Source of the DNA: Clavaria fumosa
Taxonomy: Eukaryota > Basidiomycota > Agaricomycetes > Agaricales > Clavariaceae
Length of the DNA: 64,000 nt
Direction of reading: 5' to 3'
Assembly (NCBI GenBank): GCA_951802425.1
Contig: OX637796.1
Span: 1,922,001 to 1,986,000 of the forward strand
In this document: positions 25,643 to 37,123 of the stretch, piece after piece
How the letters are laid out: every line of letters begins with the position of its first letter
Numbering within the stretch: position 1 is the stretch's first letter
Notes under the pieces: model-generated
The model's database searches: none
Told to the model about the DNA's origin: nothing
Seen by the model: only the letters and a program-made list of their open reading frames with translations
Made by a program: the position numbers and the translations under genes

Positions 25643-25978
25643 GGTTCCGTACTTTGTAGTTCGACGTTACTTGTTAGCGTCAGGACCTGTGTACCGTACC
25701 GTAACATTGAACATTATTGCTTGGACTTCCTTGCGCCTCAATTGCAGCGACAGAGAATTTCTATAAATGATGCGGAGGTAGCATGCGAGCATGCATCACA
25801 AGGTCAGCGCAACCAGATGGTTGCGGAGCATGCTCACCGCTATGTCACGTGAAATTGGAGTCGTGTTACACCGCTTTGGTAATAAATAAAAAGTTTCGTA
25901 CAGTAGTAACCGTAACCTACTTCTTCACTTCTTCCCCGCACGCGCATCCGTCTTCCCTCCACCTCCTCTCCCTTGTTT
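25643..25978. other. Intergenic region upstream of UPS2
   Basis: The MFS 3' UTR and the UPS2 promoter lie here. TCACGTGA at 25845-25852 stands 127 bases before the UPS2 ATG. No gene is supported. Confidence 0.45.
25845..25852. promoter_or_regulatory. TCACGTGA E-box upstream of UPS2
   Basis: The perfect eight-base palindrome matches the site at 2541 in the PRP19/SGT2 promoter. It is a candidate bHLH binding site; function is inferred from position only. Confidence 0.45.
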
Positions 25979-26638
25979 ATGCACATTTTCTCTCAGTCAT
26001 TCAACTATGAGTACGTCGCTGGTCACTCTCTCCTATGTCTCTCATACTAAGGGATTTCCTAGCCACCCATGGGCAAACGTCGTAATTGGGATGTGGCGTA
26101 AATACCCAAATCCTCACTGTACCCATGTCGTCACAATCGACGTGCTTGACCGCACCGTCGATCCAATGACGGGCATAGTGCGAACGGAGCGATTATTGGG
26201 TTGTAAGCAAAAGGCTCCAACATGGATTGTCAAAGTGCGTTGGAGTAGCAAGATCTTACTGCCGGTCAGCGATATTGACCTTGGCTCGTCTTTCTCTATA
26301 TACAGCTTTTCGGCGGGTCCGAGGATGCTCTCGTGCGCGAAATATCATTTATAGATCCCTCAAAGCAGTCTGCCACCATCACCTCCGTCAACCTATCGCT
26401 TTCGCAATTCGCCACCTGCTATGAGCAGATACGATACAGCCCTATATCTCCATACCGGACGGCATTTTCACAGACGGCGGAGGTACAGGCGCGGATGGCG
26501 CTCTGGCGCACGGCGACGGACAAAGTGGAGCGCTGGTTGGTGCAGCGCTTCGAGCAAAATGCGCAGCTGGGAAAGGTTGCGTTTACTGACGTGTTGCGAG
26601 CGTTGCGGGAGGAACGGCGATCAACGGCAGCAAGTTAA
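25979..26638 (+). CDS. UPS2: PRELI/MSF1 domain lipid-transfer protein, Ups2/Slowmo type
   Basis: Three exons (25979-26010, 26063-26234, 26306-26638) give 178 residues, nearly all PRELI/MSF1 domain. The N-terminus MHIFSQSFNYDHPW continues to WRKYPNP, HVVTIDVLDR, RTERLLGCKQ and WIVKLFGGSEDALVRE, close to yeast Ups2 (ERLI...K.GVPKWI..LGG). Ups2 with Mdm35 moves phosphatidylserine across the mitochondrial intermembrane space for phosphatidylethanolamine synthesis (family knowledge). The start at 25979 was chosen over ATG 26007, because only the spliced first exon restores the conserved FSQSF..PW start. A second family member lies at 46523. Confidence 0.85.
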
Positions 26639-27066
26639 TCTTGTGCATCCCTCGCTTGTTATCTACCCACGACCCTTCCCCTACCTGCGACCTTAGATGC
26701 CCTCAACAAAAGGCGCCCTCTTGGGCGTTATAAGCCTCTCCCCTCGACAAACCCCCCATGAACTTTACGTATTCGCTTTTAGATGACGCCGCATGCTTAG
26801 CTTTTTCCGTAATAGTGTTTTATTACTACGCATCAGCAATTCTATTACTGTTACTGTAATCTTGTGCCAGAAATTCCTGCAAGGACATCGAAAGGCGACC
26901 TGTCGCATACAAGTATGCCAACTGAGTTTTAGAAAGTGAGGAGGTCCGATTAGCTCCGTCGCTTGACCAAACACGTGCTCATTGGTCAGTACGGTCAGTC
27001 CTGCTGTCCCGCCTCAAGCTCCAAAAGCCTTGTTTCTGCTACGAAGTGGCTCGTAGTACATGAACC
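26639..27066. other. Intergenic region between UPS2 and TFC3
   Basis: This 428-base stretch holds the UPS2 3' UTR and the TFC3 promoter. I see no further gene, RNA or repeat. Confidence 0.45.
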
Positions 27067-30000
27067 ATGGACGAGCTTGTACACCATTGCCTTCAGGAAT
27101 TGTCTTTTGAGGGTGACCAAGGTACGAGTGTGTTCCAAAAAGGGGGTCCTTCTCCAGCCTCGAAGGCTCGAGTTCGATCCTCGCTAGTGTCAATTTAGCG
27201 GTCAGCGCTGAACATTTGTTTTTCCTGTTGCAGGGTGTGATGTCTCCCGCCTAAGGAGTTTCGTGGACGGTTTCTATGCGCAACATTCCGTCAACCAGAA
27301 TGTCGATGCGACGTTCTTCACATTTGTCTGGAACACGATTGTCCAACAGCCGACCGTGCGAGTGGGAACGATACCGGCGGCGATTCCACCAGAAGAGCCT
27401 TTCGCTGTGCCACAGGCGAGCGTGAAGAAGAAGGGCAAGGCAAAACAAGAAGAACGCGTACTTCCTATGTTGAATATCGTAGAAGATGCGTTGAACACGC
27501 CGCTTGAACGACTTCAAGCTGAATATGGCGCCAGCTTGAGGGTCGCGGTCGACCCCGAGACTTCCTTCGCTGCGATGACAGGCTCGCACATTCGGGTGGG
27601 TGCTATGTGTATGTATATCGTCTCAATGATGCCTTAGGAGTTCCTGTTAGTCGCCCAAAATGAGCTCCTTTGTCTATGCCGCGCTCCAATTTATTACTCG
27701 TACACGCGAGAATGGGATCACAGTGGTGGAGCTGGGTAAACAATCCGGATACGATCAAAAGACCTGTTTTTATGTCATCAAGCAGCTCATGGAGATGCAC
27801 CTAGTGTGAGTTTGCAATAATCTTCTTGTTTTGGGGTTCATTTATTGAATTTAATAGCGTTAAGGTCAAGCATAGGACTGGTTCACATCTCGTTATACAT
27901 AAACATTTCTACGAGAACAGCCCAGTATGGTCTCAAGTTCGCGATGAGGAGTCCAAAGTCAGCGTTGGAGTTGAACTAGAACCGACCTCTGTACCGCTGG
28001 GAAGCCATGCATCCCAAGAAAGTCCCCAATTGCTCACCTTCGAGCCGATTGACACGCGACATCTCACGAGTCGGGCGCTCGTCCATGCGCGAGTCGTCAG
28101 GCTGCTCAACGCATCGACGAACCGCATGCACGTCGCGAAGGATATGATACTTGCTATTGTGCGCCATCAGCTAGTTTCATTCCGCCCCTCAGCGCACTGA
28201 TTGGTTCGTGCAGGGATTTGTTAATCCTACTAGGCAGGACCGCCGAATGTTCCAAGGTTGGCTCCGTGAATTGAAGCAGCAAGGTGTCATCGAAAAAATC
28301 CAGGTCCCAAGCTCCAGCAGAAATAATTCTGTGGCTACTTGCTACCGACTGATCTCGGATCTGCACCAATTGCCGGAAGATGACACCAATGACATTGATA
28401 CCATTGAAGACGGTGCATCCTTCACACCTCTGGAAGCAGGAGATGAAGGTGGCCTGACGGCTGGTCAGCACTTGCACAAAGATTGTCAACCATTTAATCA
28501 TGACTACGTTACTACAACAGGATCAACTGGAGTGAAAATGAATCTAACTATACACCGGCAGATAACAAATCTTATAGAGGAGGCTGGAACATTGGGCATG
28601 ACCATCAATGTAGGGTCCCTTGCAGGTTTTCCCCTGAAGATCAATTACTAAAAGATCCTTATAGGACCTTTCCATCGCGTTATGCAACCTCGACAAACGC
28701 ACAATAGAGATCATACTCACCCGTGCCGAGAAGTCTCCTCCTCTGCCCCACCTCCGCGATCTCAGCATTGCCGCCGTGATAGAAACGCACGGGCGCGAAC
28801 GCCGTTACAGATATTACACACACTCTTCGTACCGGGCTCTCGTTGCTCGCGAGCACGTCGATCCAGCTACCGCAGGCTACCCTGGCATGGACTTTGCAGC
28901 TGTCGGCGACTTTTCCCAGCTGGATGAGAGTCTTTTCTCCCATGGTAGTGGGGCGGCATTACTCAAGTTTCACCAGGATTTCATAAGGGCAAGGGTCGTC
29001 ACGGCCGCTAAAAAGAAACCGCCCAAAAACCCTATATTGCCCGATGGGTCTGTGAAGAAGGGACGGCCCAGGAAGGCTGAATCGCTACTTTCTGCTACCA
29101 AACGGAAACGGAGAGACGATGAGGACGCTATGGGCATGGAAGAACAGTCTGGTCCCCGCCGCAAACTGAAAAAGGTTGCTATTTTGGCAGATGAAGCTGT
29201 CGGGGTAGCTGCGACCCCTGCCCCCAAGAAGAGAGGGCGTCCACGTAGGGGCGGCTCTCTGTTGTTATCTGGCACGGTCAAGGGAACGTCACAACAAGCC
29301 TCCGCATCGACGCCGCGCCCTCAAGCAACGGAAGAAAAATCGCCTTCAGCGGTTCAAGTCGTCGGAGATGTCTCGGCAGTTGAATCATTGACGCCGTTAT
29401 CAGACGACGACACCCCAACCCAACCCACTCAACAGGTCCCCCAGATTCTTTCCTTGAGCGACCCGATGATCGTCGACGACGCCGCTACGGAAGAAATACC
29501 AGCTTACACAGTGGACACTATTCTGGGTAGCGTCTCCACATTAACTAGCATCTCCTCTTCCCCGTCCCAGAGCGTCGGCGTCGTCGAAATGAATACGCAT
29601 CAGCAGGTCGACGTACCGGCGGCTTCGATACCAATCGACCCGGTTCTGCTATCGGAAGCCCTCGGAAACACAATTCTTGACAAGACGTTTCCTGTTTCTG
29701 GTGTCCTCAAACCAGGCGACTCCATAGTCGATGCAACGAAATCTGCCATTGGTTTGTCGTCATCACCATCACGCGGGAGAATCAACGTCTCTCGTGCACG
29801 CCGAGAAAATGAGTTCTTTTGCCTACTGGAAAGGTGTGGGGGTATCACTAACACGAGTTCGAAAGAGTTCTACGATGCGCACATAGCTTTGATCGAAGAG
29901 ATGAGTCGAGCAGGGGAGCCAACAAGCGCCCCTGTCGGCTCTCGCCTTGACAGGCGGACTGTTGCGACGACGCTCAGCAATATGGAACTTCGAGGTCGCA

Positions 30001-33000
30001 TCAACTCAATTAAGACATCAGTGACTACTCCCACCAGTGCAACTCGCGCTGCACATATCATCCACGTGCCAGGTTTTGAGGAGGAAAAAATTGCATCATT
30101 CCTCGCGGACTTGAGCAGTGCTGTCGCTTCTCCGACACCACAACAACAACGGCCTACGGTCAGGAGAATCGAAGAACGTTTGGACTACAATTCAGGTTCA
30201 AAGAGTCGAAGTCTCGCACCAGTTCGGGTGGAACAGCCTGCTGAGGATGAGGAGGACCTTTGGTCTAAGAAGACAACGCGCGTCGACCAATTATTTGCCC
30301 AAGAGGACTCGAAAGTCAGAGATATTCTTCTCACGGAGCGCAACACTGTAGCCCAGATATACGGCTTCATCGTTGGAAAGGTCGCTAAGGCTCGCGAGTT
30401 TCATTTGCATTCCATTGAGCTCTTCGCAACTCGATTCTCATCCTCCCAAATTGTCTCCTTTGACAATCGTGTCATACACCTCTCGTACTATTCCCAGGAT
30501 TTACCTCTTTGGAGATTCTGTTCTCTGGTGGCGGTCCTAGAGTATAACGAGGCATTGAGTGAATATCTTCGCACTGAAGCGGGACGGCAGATGCCTGTCG
30601 CGAGTCTACCTACCCACTTGCTTGGATTGCTTCAAGTCGGCAAGTCCAGAGTCCGAGCTCGGTTTCTTGAATTTCTCGTCCTGCTGCAGAGTCTCTCTCT
30701 TGTCATACCGTTGATGCCATCTTCATCTCTCCACCCACTGTTAACTTGTACGGATAGCGGACAGCATCCCTCCGCGTTCGATGCATATTCTCCAGAAGGC
30801 TGGACAACAGATAACTTGGCGAGCGCTCCCATGTACTGGCAGTTCAACACCATAGCACGCGTCGATCCTTGGGCCTCCGATACAACTTTATGGAAGCCAG
30901 TTCTTTCGCGTGCTGACTGCACGACGTACTGGACAGAGTTGGAGACAGTCTCATTGAACAGACCTGGAAAGGTCAGCGAGATTGACACCTCCACAGTGGA
31001 TACTACGCCGCTGCAAGCAGACTCGGTTCTAGCAAAGTCTCTTCGTCGACCACGTTCTTGGCGATCTGACTTCGTTCTGACATGGCATCAATGCCAATAT
31101 CTAGAGAGATTTGTCGATGCTTCCACCGCGACAACGCCGTTGGACGACGATGATGGCGGCGACACCAGAATCCGACATATCTGCTGGGTGGTCAGCGCAC
31201 CACAATCGGCCGTCCATGACTTTTTCTCAGAAGCAAAGAGGAAAAGCCTACTGGAGCTCAGTAGAGCGCGCCGTAAAGCTGCGCGTCAAACCGTGGACAA
31301 TGATGTGAACTTGGAAGGGAAGGCTCTCCTCGCTCGAAAGGCTGCCGAAGCAAGGGCGCAGCGAGAGCTGGCGTGGGAAGGCCTGGTCAATCGCTTATAT
31401 CCAGAGGGCCTGCAAGGGTCATCTGCGATTTGCGCCCGTCGAATACGTTCCCGCTATCTTCAATCCTCTTCTTATACGAATGTCGAGAAGTGGGAAAGAG
31501 AGCTTGACGAGGCTATTCAGGATATGAGGATAGCCGCAACTGAAATTCTCAAAGCCAAGCGACCTCATCTGGGTATTCGTATTGCGCCTCCACCTCCTGT
31601 CGCATCAACTTCACATGAGAAATCCGTCGAAATGTTGATTGCTCAACAAGGCCCTGCCAGGGAAGTGCCGAAAAAGCGCAAAGCTAAAGGTCTGGCTCTC
31701 ATTTTCATTCGGTGAACAGCTTTAGTTGATTTAATGTACAGAGGAGCAAGGTGACGTCGAGGCCAAATTGGCCCAACGGCGCCATCGTTTTCAATGGACT
31801 AGGGAGTATGACGAACTTGCTCGAGATGCATGCGCCATCATCAAAGCTCGATGTCGTGATGGACCTCGTCTAGATCTGTCAGCGCTAGAGCAAGTCTTCC
31901 ATGCAGTGCCCAGAAATTCTGTCCGTCAACGAGTGGCGCACCTACGCACGTCGCCAGGAAACGATGCCTACCAGAAACGGCTAGAGGATTGTTGGTATGA
32001 CCTTTGGTTACGACACCGTGGCACGGACCTATTACCAGATGACGATCCTGAGCACCCATCAAACTTCAATATCGTTAAGCATATTGAGTTCTTGCGAAAT
32101 CATATCGACAAGAACGCTCTGTGAGTATTACGTCGAAGACCATATCTATTTGCTTATATTGTGCAGGCGAGTCGGTTTCGCACAGGTGGAGGAGCAATCC
32201 GCCATCGTCCTGGCGGAATCAATAGATCGAGTCGTTGAGCGATGGGACATCGTGAGAGAAAGCTGCGACCCTCCGGCTCCAATGTTCGACTTTTTCTGGA
32301 ATGTGGCCATCGAGGAAGATCGAGAAAAACAGATGCTGCAGCACTGTTTCTCCGCGGATGTTGAGGATGTTCCAGCCATCAAAGACCCTTCCCCAGACGG
32401 TGTTTGCATAGTTGAATCCGCCCTCAAGGTGCGGTACACTTATAGTCCAGTTTAGATTTCGCGTCTCATTAACTTGAAGATGGTACTGGGCACGCCAAAT
32501 GATATTTATGTTGCAGATGATGCCTCCCGTCTACTTCGCAATGTTGGAGAAGGCCTCGTTCAGATTGCGTCAACAAATTTGCTCAATCGCGGCGTGCTTT
32601 CGAGGGCCAATCGCAAGACTTTAAATCGGCCCGGCCGTGCATTGAAAATATCGGAGTCGTGAGTCCCTTTTCGTTACTTGTAGCAATATTTTCGCTTACC
32701 TTGAGCCAGGAATCAAAATGCGCTTGGAGGATCAATCCCTCGTGATACATTCCTGGATGCGGCAGCTCTGGACGAGATCGCCGCTGCAGAGGGATCTGAT
32801 TGGCAAGAATGGCCCTTGTTGGCTACTGATGGCGACATGGCGAGCTTGTTGCAGCTTGTGTCGGAAAACAAGGTAGCTCAAGCATACATTCATCATCAAT
32901 CATCTCACGCCACCATAGGTAGAATTTGATGTCGATATCTCGCAGCCACGGGCCTCTCGTGCCCCCTTAGATTGGAACAGTAGAAAAGCAGGCTCGTGGT

Positions 33001-33954
33001 CTACCAACACTACCCCTCCGTTGCCTGAAATCGTTCATTAGATGATGAGCACCTTGAAACTGCGCTGCGCATCCGTTTCCACAGTTCTGATGATTTGGCA
33101 CAAGAAGAATATGAGCCATCCGCAAGTTACTCCATCTCGCAAACTCCCATGGTGGGAGATACAAGTACTAGTCATGGCATGACTGTGACAGGAGAGGTTG
33201 CAAGTTGCCGGAGGCATTCTGACGGTCTTGTAGACTGTGCTGCCTGTCTTGAATTGGCAGAGGATGTTCTTCTATCCACTCTTTCTGCTGAAAGTCGCAC
33301 CCTCGCCAAGGAATTATTAGACATTATTGGCAAACGCGTCGAAAAAGGAATTCGCCTTCAGAATCTCTTGGTATGCGGCATCGTAGATGTGTGAAATATT
33401 GCTCACGACTTGACGTTTAAGGCGACCGTACCAGACGTTTCAAAGCATGACGAAGTCTCACGTCTTATTCGTCAAATGACTGAGTCGCCCACGCCGCTTC
33501 TCTTTTGGACAGGCTACTCTCATGCGGTCCTGGTTTCTTGCGCTTATCTACGGAACTGGTCGGTTGTCGTCGCAGAAAGTCCCTTGACTCGGATATTTCC
33601 ACGTCGATGGCGCGACATCTATGGAGCGAACATCGATTATATATGGAAGGCTGCACTCAGGGCCGTCGTCGGGTTGATTATTTTCCGACCTGGCATCTCA
33701 CAGGTACTCGCACATTTGGATATCGTTAAGTGCCCGTAGTAACGTTCTCGTTATCTCCAATTACACAGGCGGAGCTACGATGGCGATTGAGGGCTGTGTA
33801 TGACAGGCAGGAGATCATCGAAATCCTCAAGTGTCTGGGAAATGCTCAACATTTAACAAGGAGGCTGGGGTTCAAGGAATCAGGTATTAGTGTGGAAGAG
33901 CATCAGACGTTCTGGTTCTTGAACGACACGAAACATTGGTACCAACCAATGTGA
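27067..33954 (+). CDS. TFC3: TFIIIC largest subunit, B-block binding (tau138/Tfc3)
   Basis: About fourteen exons encode roughly 2,000 residues. Exon 1 (27067-27121, MDELVHHCLQELSFEGDQ) joins GCDVSRLRSFVDGFY, the typical Tfc3 start. A winged helix follows (ENGITVVELGKQSGYDQKT), the B-block binding region. One exon of about 3 kb (to about 31691) carries further winged helices, two AT-hook-like segments (KKGRPRK and KRGRPRRG) and a low-complexity linker. The C-terminal exons end with HQTFWFLNDTKHWYQPM. TFIIIC binds the internal B box of tRNA genes and recruits TFIIIB for RNA polymerase III (family knowledge). Intron 1 (27122-27233) is twice the usual length and holds a B-box-like sequence. Confidence 0.88.
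27171..27192 (+). promoter_or_regulatory. B-box / T-arm-like sequence inside TFC3 intron 1
   Basis: GTTCGATCC fits the pol III B-box consensus GWTCRANNC. It is flanked by CGAG and CTCG, which can pair as four base pairs of a tRNA T-stem around the seven-base loop TTCGATC. I could not find a matching D-arm or acceptor stem, so this is not a full tRNA gene. It may be a relic or a chance match. Confidence 0.35.
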
Positions 33955-34470
33955 TCAATCAATATCATTTCTTATTATATGATTGCGATCAGAGTTATGT
34001 GGTTCTAGTCAAGCCCAGCGTGACGCATGATGGGTATCACGAACGACAGCAAAGCTACCAACGGAGCGGTTTTATGATGTAGCTGGTCACGATTAGCGAT
34101 CCCGATCAGTCACGTGAAGCGGGGTAACGTGACGCTATGCTTGATTGATCTCTCTTCTGCACCACACCCCAGAGGCGATGATGAGTTGGACGCTTGGTTA
34201 CGACCGCGAACATCCGGTTACAGCGATACGAGATCCAACCACGTCGTTGAGGTAACTCAACGTCCACGACTTCTTTTTCAACTCTCATCGGCTGGGCCGT
34301 CTTTTGAAGCCTTTCCTTTCACTTTCAACACTGATCACAAATTCTACGCATTGCGCCCTAGCGGCAAACCACCTCCCTTTCCTTTTATTTCTCTGATTCG
34401 GATAAGGTGGCAACGTCCTTCAACCTCCTAGCTTTGCCTGCGCGACTTCCCTCAACCCCGACTATTGTCC
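33955..34470. other. Intergenic region upstream of the membrane-protein gene
   Basis: It holds the TFC3 3' UTR and the next promoter, with TCACGTGA at 34110-34117. A plus-strand frame of 105 codons crosses it but lacks splice or family support. Confidence 0.45.
34110..34117. promoter_or_regulatory. TCACGTGA E-box upstream of the membrane-protein gene
   Basis: This is the third perfect copy of the palindrome in an intergenic position. It is followed 14 bases later by AACGTGAC. Function is inferred from recurrence. Confidence 0.4.
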
Positions 34471-36969
34471 ATGTTTAGGCTTTTGGTGCGTACGCACCCC
34501 CGTTTTTGGGAATGTGCACTTTGTCTTGTACACATTACTTATCTATATCATTTATTTCCAACTAGTGGGACCGAATAACCCTTTCACGCCTCACGGCTTC
34601 ATTCTTCCTGTTCTCGCTAGTCCATTGCGTCGTCCTGATCGCTTTGCAAACTCGCGCATTCATCAACAATTCTAATGCTGCCAGCTTATTGCAAGGCATC
34701 GTTACCAAAGGCGGAGTGTCCGGTCCAGGATTCTCTGTTTTCCAGCAGAACGAACTGCGGTTTTGTTCTAAAGTGCCGTACGTTCTGAGTACCGCGTCGT
34801 GTCAGGTGGTGTGGAACGGACAAGTTGGGAAAGATAACGTCTTGCAGTCAAACGCCGAGCGTTCGGCTTCATCTAATCGACCGACATTCACGACATCGAA
34901 CATCGTCACGTCTCGATTGGGGTCTAGATCGGTATTCGCGAATGTTGCCCTCCCTCAGACTCCCGTTCCGAAGCTCGCGTCAGCCACTCCTACAGTCCGC
35001 CTGGTCACGGCAAGCACTAGTTCCCTTCCTACCCGAGTTGCCCGCCCCACCAACCTCGAAAATGATGTAAGCGTGTCGTGGAATTAGACTTCCTTTCAAG
35101 GACTGAAGGGATACAAAGATTGATCAGGACAAGCAGAGCGGAACCGACACGACAGCCTCTACTCCAGTTACGAAGAGCATTGCTCCATCAATCAGCCTTG
35201 TGGACGAGGTGAGTGTCTCTTAAACACTTGAAATCCGTTTTAACAAGGCGGTGGGCAGAGCGAACCCGACACGACAACTGTATGGGCCCCAGTGATGACG
35301 GGCGTTATCCCTTCAACCAGCCTCGAAGACCAGGTAAGCGTCGCTCGAAATAATGAACTTTCCAACCACTGAAGAAACATAAGCTTGGACAAGACAGGCA
35401 GAACGAAACCGACGTGGTCACACTTACGAATTTAGGTCCCTCAAACCTCACAGCTCAACTGGAAAAACAATGTATTCATGTGCTACGCTATCCGCATGAA
35501 AGGTGAGGCAATGCGACGCGCTGTTGTAATGTGTAGCTGATTCTGAGTAAGGCTACGCAACACCATGCGCGAGGATGTTTCCTTTATCTCATTTCATATA
35601 TGGGTTCTTGGCATGTCTACAGTCGCCGTAAGCCCACTTCACGACGCTCCTCTGCCCTTATGACCTGAGCATTTATACAGATCCTGAATGAATCGATTCC
35701 CCATATGTAAGCCAGCTCAACTATCTCCAGTGCTCCAATGCCGACAATTTCGACATTCTCACAGCTTTGCCTCCTTACTCACTCATGTGTTAGCAACCAC
35801 TTGGGCTGCCGGGCATATTATATCGTCAAACAGATTTCAAAGACAATTTCAGGACATAACTGTCCTTGGTGCATGTGCCCCCCTCTCGCTTCTACCCGCA
35901 TACTGGATAGCCCGCCACAAGCTAGCGTTGTCAGTTCTAGTGTTCAATATTGTTTCCTTGGCGACATCTATGTTTTTCACCTGGAGACTAGTCAAAGTAA
36001 TCTCTTCAATTTTCCTGCCCACAAGAAGTCCCTGACGTAATGGCTGCAGTCTTTTGGATGGCAAACCTACAAGCGCATGGGTGCCTCGTTGACGATTCGC
36101 CGTATCTATAGAAACGTCCTCATCTTTTCTATCACTATTCAGCTGTCGGTCTTCTTCATCGGTTTGGCAGCCACTCTATGGGTGGATCAAACATGGAACG
36201 GATTCATCGCCCCTCTGGCAGACTTCAGAACTGTGTGCAAGGTCAGCGGGATCATCACCATAATCGTAAGAATTTCAACTCTTGCTGTTCGCCGTTGCTT
36301 ATTGTCTATTTTGGGAAGCTCCTCTGGCCGTGGTTGACAATGGTACTTTCTTTTTTTTTTCACTCTACGTAACATTGATCAAATGCCCCTCCATTAGGGC
36401 TGGTTTGCTGTGAGACGGGAATACAAGATCCCCATGCTCATCTTCCTGGCGACCGGCTTATTCTACGTCCTCGGCTGGTTTCTTCTGCTCTTGTCAGCAG
36501 CTTTCAGATGGACCTACGCGCAGTGGTTCTTCTTCGCTACGATCACTACCATGTCCATCCTGTTGATGACCGTGAGCCTCGTTCTCGGTATTGTCTGTCG
36601 ACTCGACTTCGGCAAGGGCCTGCCCAATTATCGTGAGTGTCAAGTCGATCTCACGATCTGAGATGTCAACTGAACGTGGTTGGCGTAGTGCTCTCCCAGG
36701 AACTTCTGGATGATGATGACGGAAACAACGACGTGAAGAAATTTGATTACCTGCCCCAGGAGCAGCTGGCGACTGCTGCTGAGTTGGAACTCTCGTCTAA
36801 GATCGGGTACTATCATCCTGTGATGCAACCACCCGTTGCACATATCGTACAACAGACAGAGGGATCTGGCCTTTCTAGACAGGGGTCGAGTGGCAGCGAG
36901 CGCAGCTTGCAGAGTTCAAACACCATTAGCGGTTCAATGAGCAGGTCGAAACGCTTGACCATCGAGTGA
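34471..36969 (+). CDS. Uncharacterised fungal multipass membrane protein with a Ser/Thr-rich luminal part
   Basis: Twelve exons (first 34471-34485 of 15 bases, second 34566-35066) sum to 1854 bases in frame, 617 residues. The start MFRLLWDRITLSRLTASFFLFSL is a signal anchor. A Ser/Thr-rich stretch of about 220 residues follows. Two of its exons (35137-35208 and 35259-35333) look like copies of each other. Then REDVSFISFHIWVLGMSTVAILNESIPHI opens a block of about seven membrane helices, ending near LVLGIVCRLDF. The cytosolic tail is acidic then Ser-rich. The membrane block resembles conserved hypothetical proteins I associate with basidiomycetes; I know no function. It could be a receptor or transporter, but no motif decides. 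Confidence 0.72.
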
Positions 36970-37123
36970 CTAACGCCTCTAGCTTGTTCTGACGTCTCGT
37001 AGTAAATGCATGGTAATATTGTAACTTTTATATTATCGTCCAATCACACATTGTAATGTCTTGGAGATGTGCGTTGCATACTGGTACATTGATACACAGC
37101 GGACTTGACAGGGATAAGTTTTG

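Noticed and set aside
26007..26354. Unspliced start of UPS2 at ATG 26007
   Set aside because: It gives an N-terminus unlike the family, whereas splicing 26010 to 26063 gives MHIFSQSFNYDHPW, as in the paralogue.
27122..27233. Complete tRNA gene in TFC3 intron 1
   Set aside because: A T-arm-like stem-loop is present, but the 3' acceptor strand TAGTGTC finds no partner upstream and there is no D-arm.
34114..34431. Plus-strand 105-codon frame upstream of the membrane-protein gene
   Set aside because: No splice pattern, composition or similarity supports it; it overlaps the likely promoter with the E-box.
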